DNA of 64,000 bases from Populus alba (Eukaryota; Streptophyta; Magnoliopsida; Malpighiales; Salicaceae). Below are positions 36,502-48,486 of this stretch, piece after piece (within the stretch, counting starts at the first letter, position 1; each line of letters begins with the position of its first letter). The stretch is taken from positions 20,721,631 through 20,785,630 of the forward strand of contig NC_133294.1 of assembly GCF_005239225.2 (NCBI RefSeq). Direction: 5' to 3'. The notes below the pieces were generated by a model. It did no database searches. It had not been told where the DNA came from and saw nothing but the letters and a program-made list of their open reading frames with translations. The translations under genes were made by a program, and so were the position numbers.

Positions 36502-39500
36502 TTACCTCCCACCGCCTCGAACAAACCGACCCCAATACCAGTGCCGTTGCCACACTTCATGCATCGAGTCCAAGGGAATTCCTTTTGTCTCCGGCAAGAA
36601 AAGTACTATAAAAACCGTCATCAAGGCAATCCAACCAGCATAGAATAGGAATGTGCCAAATTTGAAGTGACATAGCATGGTCAAAAAGGTTTGTGATAGC
36701 ACAAATGTAGTAGCAAAATTCACAGCAACAGTTATGCTTTGGCCTGTGGATCGAATTTTCATAGGAAATATTTCACTTGGCACGAGCCAGCTAAGGGGAC
36801 CCCAAGACCACCCAAAACCAGCAGCATAGATGCACATAAAAACAAGTAACAGGACGCCGTGGCTCTTGGAGATGTGCTTCGTGCCTGAAATGCCCGTAGT
36901 GACAGCCAGCACTATGGTCACCGCAACCTTCAAAAAATGCATCTTAAAATGTTAAAATCTTCCTTAAAACACTGTGCATGTGATTAAATAACCACATTGG
37001 ATGGTTCATACCTGACAGATGAACATTTGAATCCCTCCAATTATGAACAGAAATCTTCGACCATGCCGGTCAACCATCCCCGTGGAGACGAGGATTGAAC
37101 CAAGATTAACTAATCCTAGCACAATAGCTGCAATTAATGCCGAATCGCTTCCAAAGCCAACTGATTGAAAAATAACTGGCGCGTAGAATGCAATGATGTT
37201 AATCCCAGTTAGCTGTTGGAAAAAAGGTATAGCAAATGCCATCACCAGGTGAGGCCTGTACTGCCTCTCCAATATGGTCAAAAAAGGTTCCTTTTTGGCA
37301 TCTTTTGCCATCTCATTGAACTTGAGAAGATCAGCTAGTTCAGCATCCACGTTACTGTTGATTCCTCGAACTTTGGTCAGAGAATGTCGAGCTTGTTCGA
37401 TCTTGCCACGCTCCACTAGGCTACTTGGCGTATCTGAGATGAAGAGCGCACCAATTGTCATTATAGCAGCGGGTACGACGGCGAGGCCGAGGGAGAAACG
37501 CCATCCCCAGCTATGCTTCGCCATTCCAAAATTTATGCAATTGGCTGCTACTACCCCAACGCCAATAAAAAACTGGAAGCCAGTGCTGAACGCACCACGC
37601 CATTTTGGAGGTGCTACCTCTGATAGGTAAACAGGAGTTGCCTTCATTCAAACACAAGGGTAGTAACTTTAGTGAAGAACAACTAAATTGTAAAACTCCA
37701 GGTTCATATAGCCCTCTAGGCGAGGAGACTTTTCTCTCGTGTAACGTTGAATTATATTTATGGAGTTAAATTACATTTCAGAGGGCTTGTCAACATGAGT
37801 TTCAACTGCCTAATCCAAGTCCAAGAAAGGATCCACTAACCTGGTTAGTGAAACCAACCCCAAATCCAAGCAAAATACGACCAAGTAGGAGCATGGCAAT
37901 ATTGGCAGCGCCACCATTGATGGCGGCACCGGCAAGGAAAGTGCAGCCACCAATCACCATGGTGTTCTTGCGGCCCACTGCTGCAGTGAGGCGGCTAGCT
38001 ACAAGGGAAGAAGCTAGCCCTGCTATGTAGAGTGATGATGTGAAAGCTGTTAAAACTTGGCTATCAAATTGACAATACATGTTTGTTTTGACCTTTGATG
38101 CCTTTCTGAATACGTCAGGGAAAAATTTAATTAGAAATGGTGCCATTGTTGTTACGCCACCTGCATAATGACGGAATGATCATATTCAGAGCAGTTGATT
38201 TGAGTGGAAAAAAAAGGGATACAAGGGTGTGCTCCACCCAGATTTTTATGCCCCCATTGTAAATAATAATGATAATGGGTATTTTTACTTATATTAACAC
38301 GAAAACAACGAAATAACATAGTTGAAAAACATTTGTGAAATAACTATACATATGCAATTAAAAAACAAGACATTTAATATATATATATATATATTAAATG
38401 AGCTAGCATAAATCACAATTGAGAGAGATGAGAAAGAAATCCTGAAGCTACATTAAAGTTTCAATTACTACACTGTATAATAAAAATAAAATTTAATGAG
38501 ACGAATGAATATCAAAAAATGTATCAGAGCGGGTCATATTTTTTGTACGAAGACAAGTGAATCATTCATTGCATGTGACCCACTTAAATAAATTCGTCAC
38601 TAAAATATTTTTTAAGGGAGTTTCTATAATTTCAAAACAAGATATATATAAAAAATACGTATTTAAAAACAATATTTTTTTATTTTTTATTTCTAAAATA
38701 AAACCTATAAAATAATTTTAAACTTGTTCAGCTAATGCAATACATGTAAGGATAAAAAGTTTTTTTTATTATAGTTTTAAGTAAGACTTAAGTTATGAGT
38801 CAAGAGGATCAATTTGACCTTAATTTTTTAAAAATAAAAAATTAAAATAATATTGTTTTCACCCAAAAAAAATCAGTAATTTTTTTATAAAATCAGGTCA
38901 ATCCTATATTTTGTATATTTTTTTTAAACACAAATCGTTCCTAACTCCAAGTCTGTTGGTTCCTAGGTCTTTTCTTTTTTCTAACGCTACCTAGTAAATT
39001 ATCATCTTATAATGCGCCACGAGTTTTAGAATCCAAATCAAACTTCAGCTACCTCAAATATGAGACACTGTATACCACCTAACTATGCAGCTCCCTTTCG
39101 CAGCCTCTCAAAATTCACCGGACCATGTTCATAAATTTCTACTTTCTTAATATCTTACAAAGGTTGCATGAATCCAGGTAATTCAAATTACCGACAATCC
39201 GCTTTCATATGTATTATTAAATTAAATAACAGTAGGATGGTCAGAAAAGTTTAGCAAAAAGCATTCCGGATGCTTATAGCCTTAGACTTTCCCTAAATCT
39301 GCGCAGGATAGCGATATTAATTTTTCGCTATAGAGCTACCCCGCAAAACTTGTAGTTTAAATGACGGGATTGAGATAGATAAATAAATAAATAAGATAAA
39401 AAAAAAAATTACAAATTTTAATATTAAAAAATTTTAATCTTGAATGGTGAAAAAAAAATTCTCAATTTATAAATATTAAAAGAAAATTTTTTTAAAAAAT

Positions 39501-40645
39501 AATAATTTAAAAAACTTGACAAGGTAAATCCAACTAAAAACAGCAAATAAAAATATCCAAGACAACCCGAGTCATTTTGAAATTTCACAAAAAATCATAT
39601 TGAAGACAAATAAAGAAAAAATAGAATATAATCACTAATAATATAAATGTTTAATGATAAAATTGATAAATTTTTTATTAAAATATAAAAATGCTCCTGG
39701 ATTAACTTGATATTAATAAAAAAAAACCATGATGAAAAAACCACAAAACCCCTTAAACATGGTTATGATCATTTTGAAGCCGAGAGTAATAAAGTAATTA
39801 AAATTTAATAAAAAAGAATGATTTTTTAATATTAAATATTTATTAAAATATAAGAATGCGCATGAGTTAATAAAAAAAAACTATAATAAAAAAATCTAAA
39901 CATCCTCCAAAGATAGTCTTGTTAATTCTGAGCCCAAGGTAATTAAACAATTTAACTTTAATTTAAAAAATAAGACATAGAAGCCATTGGGCTTAAGACA
40001 TTGTTTTTTTTATGAGGTAGCAAAATAATTTAATTGTTTTAAAAAATTAAAAGATTAATCTACCTCAAACAATTTAAAAATAAATAATGGTAAAAATACT
40101 ATCACAACGGTTTTCTCAGTCAGAAACAAATCTGTCAGAAAACTAACAATATTCTAATAAATAGCATTACGAGTCAAGGGCTACAGTAACTTCCCTTTCC
40201 CCTGAGTTTTTTGTTAGTACTTTTTTTTTTTAATTTTATTATTCTATTTAGAATAACAAGCAAAGCAATATCATTGATCGGTTTTAATACTCTGAAAATA
40301 TGAATTAGCCCCGCTATCAATTTAACTTCTGGCCTCTAACCATGCGCGGATTTGATATGATTTCGAAACGGCCAACAAAGTTTATGCATAACATCAAAAC
40401 AGGCTATGAAATCTTCCATGACAGAAGAAAAAAACAGCATAGCTTGTTACGTGATGTATAGATTAATTACCCCGCAACAAACATTAATCTTAAAAACATG
40501 AATTCAAAGTACCTGAAATCCCAATGTCATAGCCGAAAATGAGACCACTTGATGCAGCAACGATGCAAGTGATCACCACCGGCACAGTTATCTTACCGTT
40601 AAAGCCACTGGCAGGTCCATTGGCAACAAAACCTCCTCCGGCCAT
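36502..40645 (-). CDS. Sugar transport protein (STP, MFS hexose/H+ symporter), paralogue B
   Basis: Four exons on the minus strand: 40645-40513, 38160-37841, 37641-37012 and 36927-36502, totalling 1509 nt (502 aa). The intron positions and phases equal those of the neighbouring paralogue, so the two arose by tandem duplication. It keeps the canonical residues: [11 protein letters not shown] in TM1, LLLGRILLGFGVGF in TM4, FFQQLTGINIIAFYAP in TM7, [11 protein letters not shown] in TM8, and GWSWGPLSWLVPSEIFP in TM10. Lid Cys residues (MYCQFDS and MLCHFK) and FLPETKGIPLDSM are present. It is probably a functional plasma-membrane proton-coupled monosaccharide importer; sequence alone does not give substrate preference or tissue. 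Intron 1 is long (2.35 kb) and AT-rich, with no recognisable gene inside. Confidence 0.95.
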
Positions 40646-41831
40646 TTCCTCCTTTGATTAACTCCTCCTCGAGTCCAAAATTAACTAGGGGGGAGCACTG
40701 TTTAAGTCGAGAGAGAGTGCTTAAATAGTAGGAGCACCTGCTGAGGTCAAGAGAGAGAGAACTTAATTTGTCCAAGGCAACTCAGCATCCAGCTAAGAGA
40801 ATAGTTTTATAGTCAAATAGTTGGAGCACCACTTGTCCTTTACGTGTTTAAACGTCCACGTCATGTAGCAGCTAGTCATTAGTATTATTGTGTTATTATT
40901 GTGGTTGGAAATGCTGGTAGGTTTATCATCAATTCTCCCTCTTTCCTAGGCGCACCATGTTCCTATGGAACTACGCTTTTTTAAAAAAATAAAAGAGAGG
41001 CAGAAGAATTCCTTATTTCAATCTTCTTATGTAAACGTTCCTCTATATTTTTTTACAGAAGATTCTACCAGATCTAAGTTTACTTTGTGGTAATAAATAA
41101 TAAACACCAATTTAACTAATCATCGTGTTTCATTGACACGCCAACGCTCTAGACAAAATTTTTAAGCAAAGAAACTCCCAAGTCCCAATCTCTTGTAACC
41201 ATGTATATGACTTTTAGATGCTCTGATGGCCAATCGCCTGAAGGACCGGAAGATGGTAGTTGGTCACGACTCACGAGGAAAGCATGCACCTTCCATTCTT
41301 CTTCCATGGTTTGGTCTGGATCATGAAACCAGCTTTTCCAGAAGGCATCACTTGTATTTGGATTAATCAGGTGTCTTTGGAAACGCGTGCGGTGTAAACT
41401 ATATTATCTTAAATTTTGAATTATTTTTTTGTTTAAAATGATAAAAATATATATATAATTATAGTTTTATGTTATTTTGATATATTGATGTTAAAAATAA
41501 TTTTAAAAAAAAAATTATTTTGATACATTTCTAAATAAAAAATACTTTAAATCACCACAAACTAACACAATCTTAAATAATGTATGTGGGTGATGGAAGT
41601 ATATTATCTTAAATTTTGAATTATTTTTTGTTTAAAATGATAAAAATATATATATAATTATAGTTTTATGTTATTTTGATATATTGATGTTAAAAATAAT
41701 TTTAAAAAAAAATTATTTTGATACATTTCTAAATAAAAAATACTTTAAATCACACAACTAACACAATCTTAAATAAGTGTATTCGTGGGTGATGGAATCA
41801 TTGTGTCCAGTGCATTTCCCGAGTCCATGGC

Positions 41832-41862
<31 letters not shown>

Positions 41863-43316
41863 ACATCAACTAATTGAGGAGGGAAATTAACTATTCCTCT
41901 CCTCTCTATTTATTTAAATATATTTTTTTGTAAAAAAAAAAATTATTTTATTTTTTTAATATTGAGTTTGTTTATCTTGATCTCATGATTCAAATTGTAG
42001 TTTTGGTGAGATAACTCGAGTTTTTTTAGTTGAATTTTTTTCAATTTAATTTTTTGATGGGTTAACTCAGGGATTTTTATTTTTTTTTTTTGTATTTTTA
42101 GATGAAGTGAATTCAATATTCCCTCCTCACATGGCAGCATTGTTCACTTGAATAGTGTTTTTAAAAAGTTTTTTTAATTTTATTATTTAATATTAAAATT
42201 GTTTATTTATTATATATATAATGAACCATGATTGTATTTAGATTAGAATCCATTTTATCATCACATTTGGAACTTTGCATTCGTGACTGCTTAAATCAAC
42301 TCAAAAAACTATTAAAACAATCCTCCAAACCTTAAAAAAAAAAATCATTTTTAAAATCAAACCAAACAAAAAAAAAACATGAGTTTTTAGTTTTTCAATT
42401 CAAGATTCAAAATTGAAAATTATTTGATTTTGAAACAACTAAATCAAATAATGATTGAATTTTAAATTGATATGAATGAAATCACATCAATAAAACCTTT
42501 CATCTTTCATTTATTACTGTACCGTTACCAATATTAAGATAGGCCTTCATCCAATCACATCGTGATTTAACTGTCTAGAAGGTGATCAGTGATAAGAGCT
42601 TGAGACCAAAATGTTTGTTTTTCTTGTGGTTTCAAGTTCAATCTTCGTGGTTGCTAATATGATGGCTACTGAATGCTTACATGGTCTTTAACTTTAGGAC
42701 CCGTGGGATTAGTCAAAATGTGCATAAGCTGGTCCGGACATCTACGTTAATAATAAAAATAAAAATTAGAATCAAAAGAAAAGGAATACAAGGGGTGCTA
42801 ATCCAAAAGACAAAAAAACAGAGGGTTGTTAAGCCAAAAAGTTCATAATTTAAAAGATCTTTATCATCAAACACATGGCAAATATGTGAAATTTTTAAAA
42901 AGTAGATGAGATGTAATAGAAAGTTTTTGAATAATTTAACATAGCACAATGCTGTTATTTTTTTTTTTTAAAAAAAAATCTCCATACAAATGACCAATAA
43001 TTTTAAAAATGTATGCACTTATTTGTTTTTTTTTAAATAGTGATAATCCTTTTATTTTAAATAGCTTGAAACATAATTTTAAAAAATATAAACTCAATTG
43101 ATCGGATTTCAAGTTTGTTTTCTAGAGATAACCAGTTCGAGTCTCACAAACCTCAAGGTCACTAGAAAACTTATAATTTTTAGGATTCATAAAATTAGTT
43201 AAAATATATATAAAGAACATTCACATTAATTAAAAAAAAAAAAAAAAACTCCAAACACACGAGTTGATGGTCTGGAAATGCCTTGAAGGGCTGGTATTTC
43301 GAGGCTCCATTATAAC
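40646..43316. other. AT-rich intergenic region upstream of STP pair
   Basis: Includes the presumed promoter of paralogue B (GA-rich 5' flank at about 40690-40800) and a duplicated miniature element at 41401-41800. Further on are an ATT run near 41835 and poly-A/T tracts. No gene is supported. Confidence 0.5.
41401..41800. repeat. 200-bp tandem duplication inside an AT-rich miniature element
   Basis: The motif 'atattatcttaaattttgaa' occurs at 41401 and again at 41601. The two following 200-bp blocks are nearly identical, down to 'ctaacacaatcttaaataa' and 'gtgggtgatggaa' at their ends. Differences are mostly one-base changes in A or T runs and a short insertion near the right end. The duplication is therefore recent relative to the element, which belongs to the family also seen at 4070 and 5160. 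Confidence 0.9.
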
Positions 43317-44221
43317 TAGGGGTGAGCAAAAAAACCGAGAAACCGAGTAAAGAGAGAAAAAAAAAACTGAAAAAACCGAACCGAAAAAAAAAACCGATTA
43401 TTTTTTTTCAAAAAATTTTCAGTTCGGTTCGATTTCGGTTTCCAAAACTGAAAACCGGAAAAACCCTAACCGAACCAAACCGGTTCGATTTAAGGGGTAC
43501 TATAAATAGGAAAAAAAAAAATCTCCTCACAGCCGCGCCTCAATCTTCACAGCCGCACCTCACACAATTCCCACTTTGTAACAAAATCGACTCCATCTCC
43601 TCACAGCCGCGCCTCAATCTTCGATTCTTCATCCATAATATATCCCTCTCTGGCTCTCCCACGCCATCTTCATCTTCAAAAGCCCTCCGACAGAAAGGGT
43701 TGAATACATCGAAGCTATGGTAGGAAATAAAATCACGAAAAGCGCGGTTCCTCTTTCCGAACCCAACTTACAGTTCAGATCTGTTATTTCTCCTCCTCTC
43801 CAGTCGCTCCTTTTCTATTTAAGGCACGCCTCCCTTTTCTTTGCTTCCAGACCTTTACAAAAAATTATCTCTGGTGATTATTGATTTGTCTGCGAACAGT
43901 GTTATGACCAAAGTTTAATTAAAAGGGAGAGTCTATTTGCTTTTGCCGAACACATTAATACAGGTTTTGGTTTTTATAAAGGAGAGAGAGACTCACGTTT
44001 ACATGGCTAAGCTCGCTGAGCAGGCTGAGCGCTATGATGGTAACTTTAATACAGGTTTTCCGGTTTTTATGAAAAAAAACCCGAACCAAACCGAACCGAA
44101 ACCGGTCGGTTTGAACTGGTTCCAGTTCGATTTTGGTTTGAATTTTTTAAGTTTTTTTAAATTTCGGTTTTGGTTAGTTTTTTAAATAAAACCGAACCGA
44201 AACCAGTTTTGCTCACCCCTA
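43317..44221. mobile_element. Non-autonomous hAT-type transposon carrying a 14-3-3-like fragment
   Basis: Terminal inverted repeats TAGGGGTGAGCAAAA (left) and TTTTGCTCACCCCTA (right) bound 905 bp. The flanks are attataac (43309-43316) and attataat (44222-44229), an 8-bp target duplication with one mismatch. Eight bases is the hAT hallmark. Both ends carry repeated 'ccgaacc'/'ggttcggttt' motifs, as expected for subterminal transposase-binding sites. There is no transposase. The interior (43500-44047) is GC-richer than the ends, with a doubled 'cctcacagccgcgcctcaat' motif and the 14-3-3-like piece annotated separately. Pack-type element is the best description. Confidence 0.85.
43978..44035 (+). 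pseudogene. Captured fragment resembling 14-3-3 protein N-terminus
   Basis: The frame reads KERETHVYMAKLAEQAERYD, matching the highly conserved first helix of plant 14-3-3 proteins (family pattern: 'ER..VY.AKLAEQAERYDEMV'). The next bases, g|gtaac, look like a 5' splice site, so an exon edge may have been captured. Downstream the frame runs into transposon subterminal repeats. The motifs 'taatacaggtttt' lie on both sides of the fragment. No start codon context or remaining 14-3-3 domain is present, so it cannot encode a working protein. Confidence 0.75.
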
Positions 44222-44553
44222 ATTATAATAAGGCCATATGACTAATGGGTTTTCTTTATATGTAGACATGGGCATTTTCCCAAAAAAAAAAAAAAAAAAA
44301 AACTGAAAGTTATTTTTTTCTGAAAAAAAAAGTACAGGGGTTAATTAAACTTTTTTTTTTTTTAACTAAAATAGTTCGGTTTGTACTTTCTTCTTTTCTT
44401 AATTTTTAAAAACATGTCTTGCTGGCGGCCGAAAAGCTATTTGAAAATCAACAGCTACCACACTCCCAGACCCTTCATCCACCGGCAAGCGGTGCAAGCC
44501 CCCTCTTAATTATAAGAAACAAAAACAGGGGTAGATTTGCCAAATGAAATGTC
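44222..44553. other. Short AT-rich interval before assembly gap
   Basis: Poly-A and poly-T tracts and a moderately GC-rich end; no gene seen. Confidence 0.5.
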
Positions 44554-45053
44554 NNNNNNNNNNNNNNNNNNNNNNNNNNNNNNNNNNNNNNNNNNNNNNN
44601 NNNNNNNNNNNNNNNNNNNNNNNNNNNNNNNNNNNNNNNNNNNNNNNNNNNNNNNNNNNNNNNNNNNNNNNNNNNNNNNNNNNNNNNNNNNNNNNNNNNN
44701 NNNNNNNNNNNNNNNNNNNNNNNNNNNNNNNNNNNNNNNNNNNNNNNNNNNNNNNNNNNNNNNNNNNNNNNNNNNNNNNNNNNNNNNNNNNNNNNNNNNN
44801 NNNNNNNNNNNNNNNNNNNNNNNNNNNNNNNNNNNNNNNNNNNNNNNNNNNNNNNNNNNNNNNNNNNNNNNNNNNNNNNNNNNNNNNNNNNNNNNNNNNN
44901 NNNNNNNNNNNNNNNNNNNNNNNNNNNNNNNNNNNNNNNNNNNNNNNNNNNNNNNNNNNNNNNNNNNNNNNNNNNNNNNNNNNNNNNNNNNNNNNNNNNN
45001 NNNNNNNNNNNNNNNNNNNNNNNNNNNNNNNNNNNNNNNNNNNNNNNNNNNNN
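44554..45053. other. Assembly gap (500 N)
   Basis: Exactly 500 unknown bases. The round number suggests a placeholder, so the true distance is unknown. Reading frames across it are artefacts. Confidence 0.99.
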
Positions 45054-47061
45054 CGTAATCGTTTGTTATTATTATGCTCTTGATATCATTTCAAAGAATC
45101 ATTTCAACTCAATAACTTAAAATTATTAAAATAAAATTTTAAAATATAAATTTATATTATTCTTTTAATATTTATAAAACTGTTTCTACACGTATACACA
45201 CGTAAGAAAAAGATACAAAGTAGGTAGACATTTCAATGGCTTCAACATCCATCAATGGGAAAGACAACAATAAAGTCATGTGTTTGGCTTCCTCCTCTTG
45301 TTGAAATAGTACCAAATCCTTTGGTCAAACCTATTTATTTTGATAATAAACCTATTAGGTATGCTCAAAGGATGTCTTTTTAAAAAAATCACTCTATTGC
45401 ATTTTTCTTTTGAGAAGACAAAAAATATCCATGATTTAAATATTTTTTCAAAAATTACCTTGACCCTCCAAATATTTAAATACCATAACACTTTGCCTCC
45501 AATGTTTTAAAAAATTACACTTTATAGTTTATATTTTGGGTTAACATAAAATCTAAATTTTTGATTAAAAAAAATAATATAAATATCCCCGACTTGATTT
45601 TCTTTTTTATCTTTTTCTTTACCCATTTTTTCTCAATTCCTCTCCTCTTGTCTCTTTCTCTCTTCACTTTTTTTTTTGTCCCTTGCCTTTAATTTATTTT
45701 ATTGCTTGTGCTTTTAAAGCAATTCAATATGTTCTCTTAGTTTCAGATATCAACATGCTAAGTACAACTAGATTTAATAGTTTTATTAAAGAAAAAATTT
45801 TATTGGTGTTTCCATTTGTATTTATCAATTTTCTAGTAGTGTATATAAACTTATTTAGTTCCTCATTATAAATCTTCATGATTTATTATTAAGTATTACC
45901 TTCTAACCTTGAATGAAAGAAGAATTTTAATTGGTAACATATAAAATGACATGTCTATATTTAGACATGGATATAGATATGATGCAAAATCCAAACCCGA
46001 GAGATAGAAGTCAGCCCTCTAACTAAAAAACTACAAATACCAATTGCCATGGATATTGTCAAGGATCAAACCTTTCAAATATGACGCTATAAATATCCCA
46101 AAAAAAGAAGTATTATTGACTGAAAAAGTGAATTTATTACAAATTCATATTTAATTTTATAGATTTATTTTGATTTTTAATGTAAAAAATTTAAAGATAG
46201 AATTAATAGTTTGGATAATATATCAAAATTCCTCATTTCTTCTTGATTGAATTGATTGAAAGGCATTCCTAGTCAAAAATCAATTTTTGAATGAAAATGT
46301 TGGGAAATCCAAACCCTTTATATTTCCACATTGCCACCAATCAACCTTTTTAAGTGTTTAGATTTAACTTTTAGATAGGGTCCTTTAATTAAATCCTTTC
46401 TACAATTCTTCATAAACACTCTCATACATGCACTAATCACACTTGATGCAGGGGCCTCCGTCCTTGCAAGAAAATTTTACAGTCCCTCCTTTAATAATAT
46501 TTATATTTTTAGTTTAAATAATAAAACAACTAAATTTTAACCGTTTTAATTATATTTTCTAGTTTCGCCTCTAGTTTACATCAATGAGATAAAAAGTGCT
46601 AGCAAGGGCTCGGCCCTTACAAAAAAAATTATTTTTCCAGCCTTTCTTTTAATAACATTTATATTTTACTCTAAATAAAAACAACTAAAATTTTTATCAC
46701 TTAATATTTTATGTTTTGGCCCCCTTATGGTAGGTGGCAAGTGTCTATAACCTCACCTCTCTGGCTCTCATCAATAAGCCCTCGTTTTCTTCACTTTCAC
46801 CACCTGTTCCTTCGCAATTAATGCTTGTTCGGAGTTCTATTCTTCGATGCTGAATGGAATATTCTCTTCCTTTCGTAGCCTCTTGCAGTGTAAAGTAGGG
46901 AATCGTCATCAGTCTTCAAAAGGTATATAAACTTTTATCTTTGAATTGTCGGATTTTGATGCAACAAATTTTGGAGAGGCTGATGGCTTTGGATTATCTT
47001 GATAGGACAGAGCAACAAAAAGGATGCATAATACAAGAAATGTGACTGTTTCTGGTACCTT
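45054..47061. other. Repeat-rich intergenic region downstream of LPAT
   Basis: Holds the first copy of a direct repeat (45366-45790) and a pair of similar blocks near 46445-46560 and 46605-46720. The LPAT 3' flank lies at the right end. An exon-like plus-strand stretch at 46849-46921 is noted under rejected items. Confidence 0.45.
45366..45790. repeat. Direct repeat copy 1 (partner at 59524-59920)
   Basis: Shares long matching blocks in the same order with 59524-59920, for example 'aaaattaccttgaccctcca', 'atatttaaataccataacac', 'ctttctctcttcacttttt' and 'ttaaagcaat', then 'gatatcaacatg'. It is an AT-rich dispersed repeat, perhaps LTR-derived. No coding content is present. Confidence 0.85.
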
Positions 47062-48486
47062 CTAATGAAGAGGCCTTTGTGCCTCTGGAAGGTTTTCAAC
47101 ATATATGTCATGGAGCAGTCTGACATAGTCATTAACCTTGTCATTTGTCCAATCATCAGTTTTTATTGGCCGGAGATAGTTGACTGTTATAGGCGGTGGC
47201 CGAACGTGTAAGCCGCCTTTCCTCCATGCATGATGGGTCCCTGTAAAGACCATTGGAACTATTGGGAGGCGCATTTGCAATGCTAAATGAACAAAACCCT
47301 GCCAAGGAACACCGGAAAACGGGGAGGGAGTCATAATTGGTTAATTATATAGTATGAATGCAAGTTTGGAAAAGAGCGATGCATAATATATTCACAATGG
47401 ACAGCACACAGACGTTTTCAAAAACCACATCTGGGAAAGAAAGATCCGAAGTTACAATTCAGTAACTAAAGGGATTCTTCATAGCTCTATCTGCAAGAAT
47501 TATGATTCGATACTTGTATCTCTTAAGTTGGTCTTCGTAATATAACTAAGAAGTACTTGACAAAAGCAGAGAGGAAATCAGATCTTGCTGATGGAATCAT
47601 TTACAGCTCACTAGGCATGCATGGAAGGTTGAAAATCTCTATCAAGCATCATTCCAGAATGTGATGATGAAATTGTGAAAGCACATTTTGGATAAGTATT
47701 TACCTTTTTAAAGGGTAGTAATCGTCCATTTTTTGATCTAGTTCCCTCAGGAAAAATGATTAGTGACAGGTTGTTTTTCACAACTGCATGAGCTACCTGA
47801 GCACAAGAATCACAGGTTAGATGTATAGAGTAGAGATATCATCAATAACATGGAGAAGTGGATGGAGAACCTCCTTCATGGATTGAATAGCTGCAGTAGG
47901 GTTGGAGCGATCTATTCGAAGATGGTTTGCCAATACATAAAGTTGTCCAAATAAAGGGTACCATATGATCTGCAAAAACAGAAGTGTCACTCATGAAACA
48001 GGGTGATTTTATTACAAGTAAGGGTGGTATCACCAGCAGGTTTATAAGATACAAATTAATTTATCAATAAATGCATTGAACACAACAAGACAGAATTAAT
48101 ATCAACTTCAAAATTAGAGCACAAGCAAGCATGAAAAACTAATATAATAAAACAAAGGCACTTACCAGCATTCTACCAGTGACATGCCCATAAATATTTC
48201 CCTGCCTGATCCTCTCATAAGGCCATGGTAAGAGCAAGAGCAAGATCAAGGACCAAATGAATGTTGTGACCATCATTGACAAAAAACAAACCACAATCCT
48301 TACACAAGATATCAATGCAAAAATCCACCCATCATCTTCAACATAAACATCACTCTTGGGACTTTTTATCACTTCTTCCCTCACCAAAATCTTTGGGGTT
48401 TGTTTCCCATTTGGAGTGGAATTTGTATCAAGGAAGCTCTCCAATCTCCTATTCCTCATGAAAGAACCACCTCCAGTGTTGTCCAT
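47062..48486 (-). pseudogene. Class-B 1-acyl-sn-glycerol-3-phosphate acyltransferase lacking the catalytic exon
   Basis: Exons on the minus strand: 48486-48166, 47969-47871, 47796-47704 and 47298-47062, giving an open 249-aa frame. Exon 1 has a hydrophilic head, then two hydrophobic stretches and LLPWPYERIRQGNIYGHVTG. Next come IIWYPLFGQLYVLANHLRID and RSNPTAAIQSMKE. After these come SLIIFPEGTRSKNGRLLPFK and GFVHLALQMRLPIVPMVFTG, then THHAWRKGGLHVRPPP. These match the class-B LPATs of Limnanthes and coconut, which acylate lysophosphatidate in the ER for seed oil. Family members have about 50 more residues between exons 1 and 2, holding NHASPID (the NHX4D catalytic motif). Here the 196-base intron contains no such coding sequence. 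The glycerol-phosphate-binding FPEGTRS remains. The frame survives because exon phases match, so a protein could be made but should be inactive. A partly assembled or spliced-elsewhere exon is the alternative. Confidence 0.8.

Noticed and set aside
44537..45083. Two long reading frames made almost wholly of unknown residues.
   Set aside because: They span the N run and are artefacts.
46849..46921. Plus-strand exon-like stretch MLNGIFSSFRSLLQCKVGNR followed by a possible splice donor.
   Set aside because: No following exon is recognisable and it runs into the LPAT 3' region on the opposite strand; too little support.
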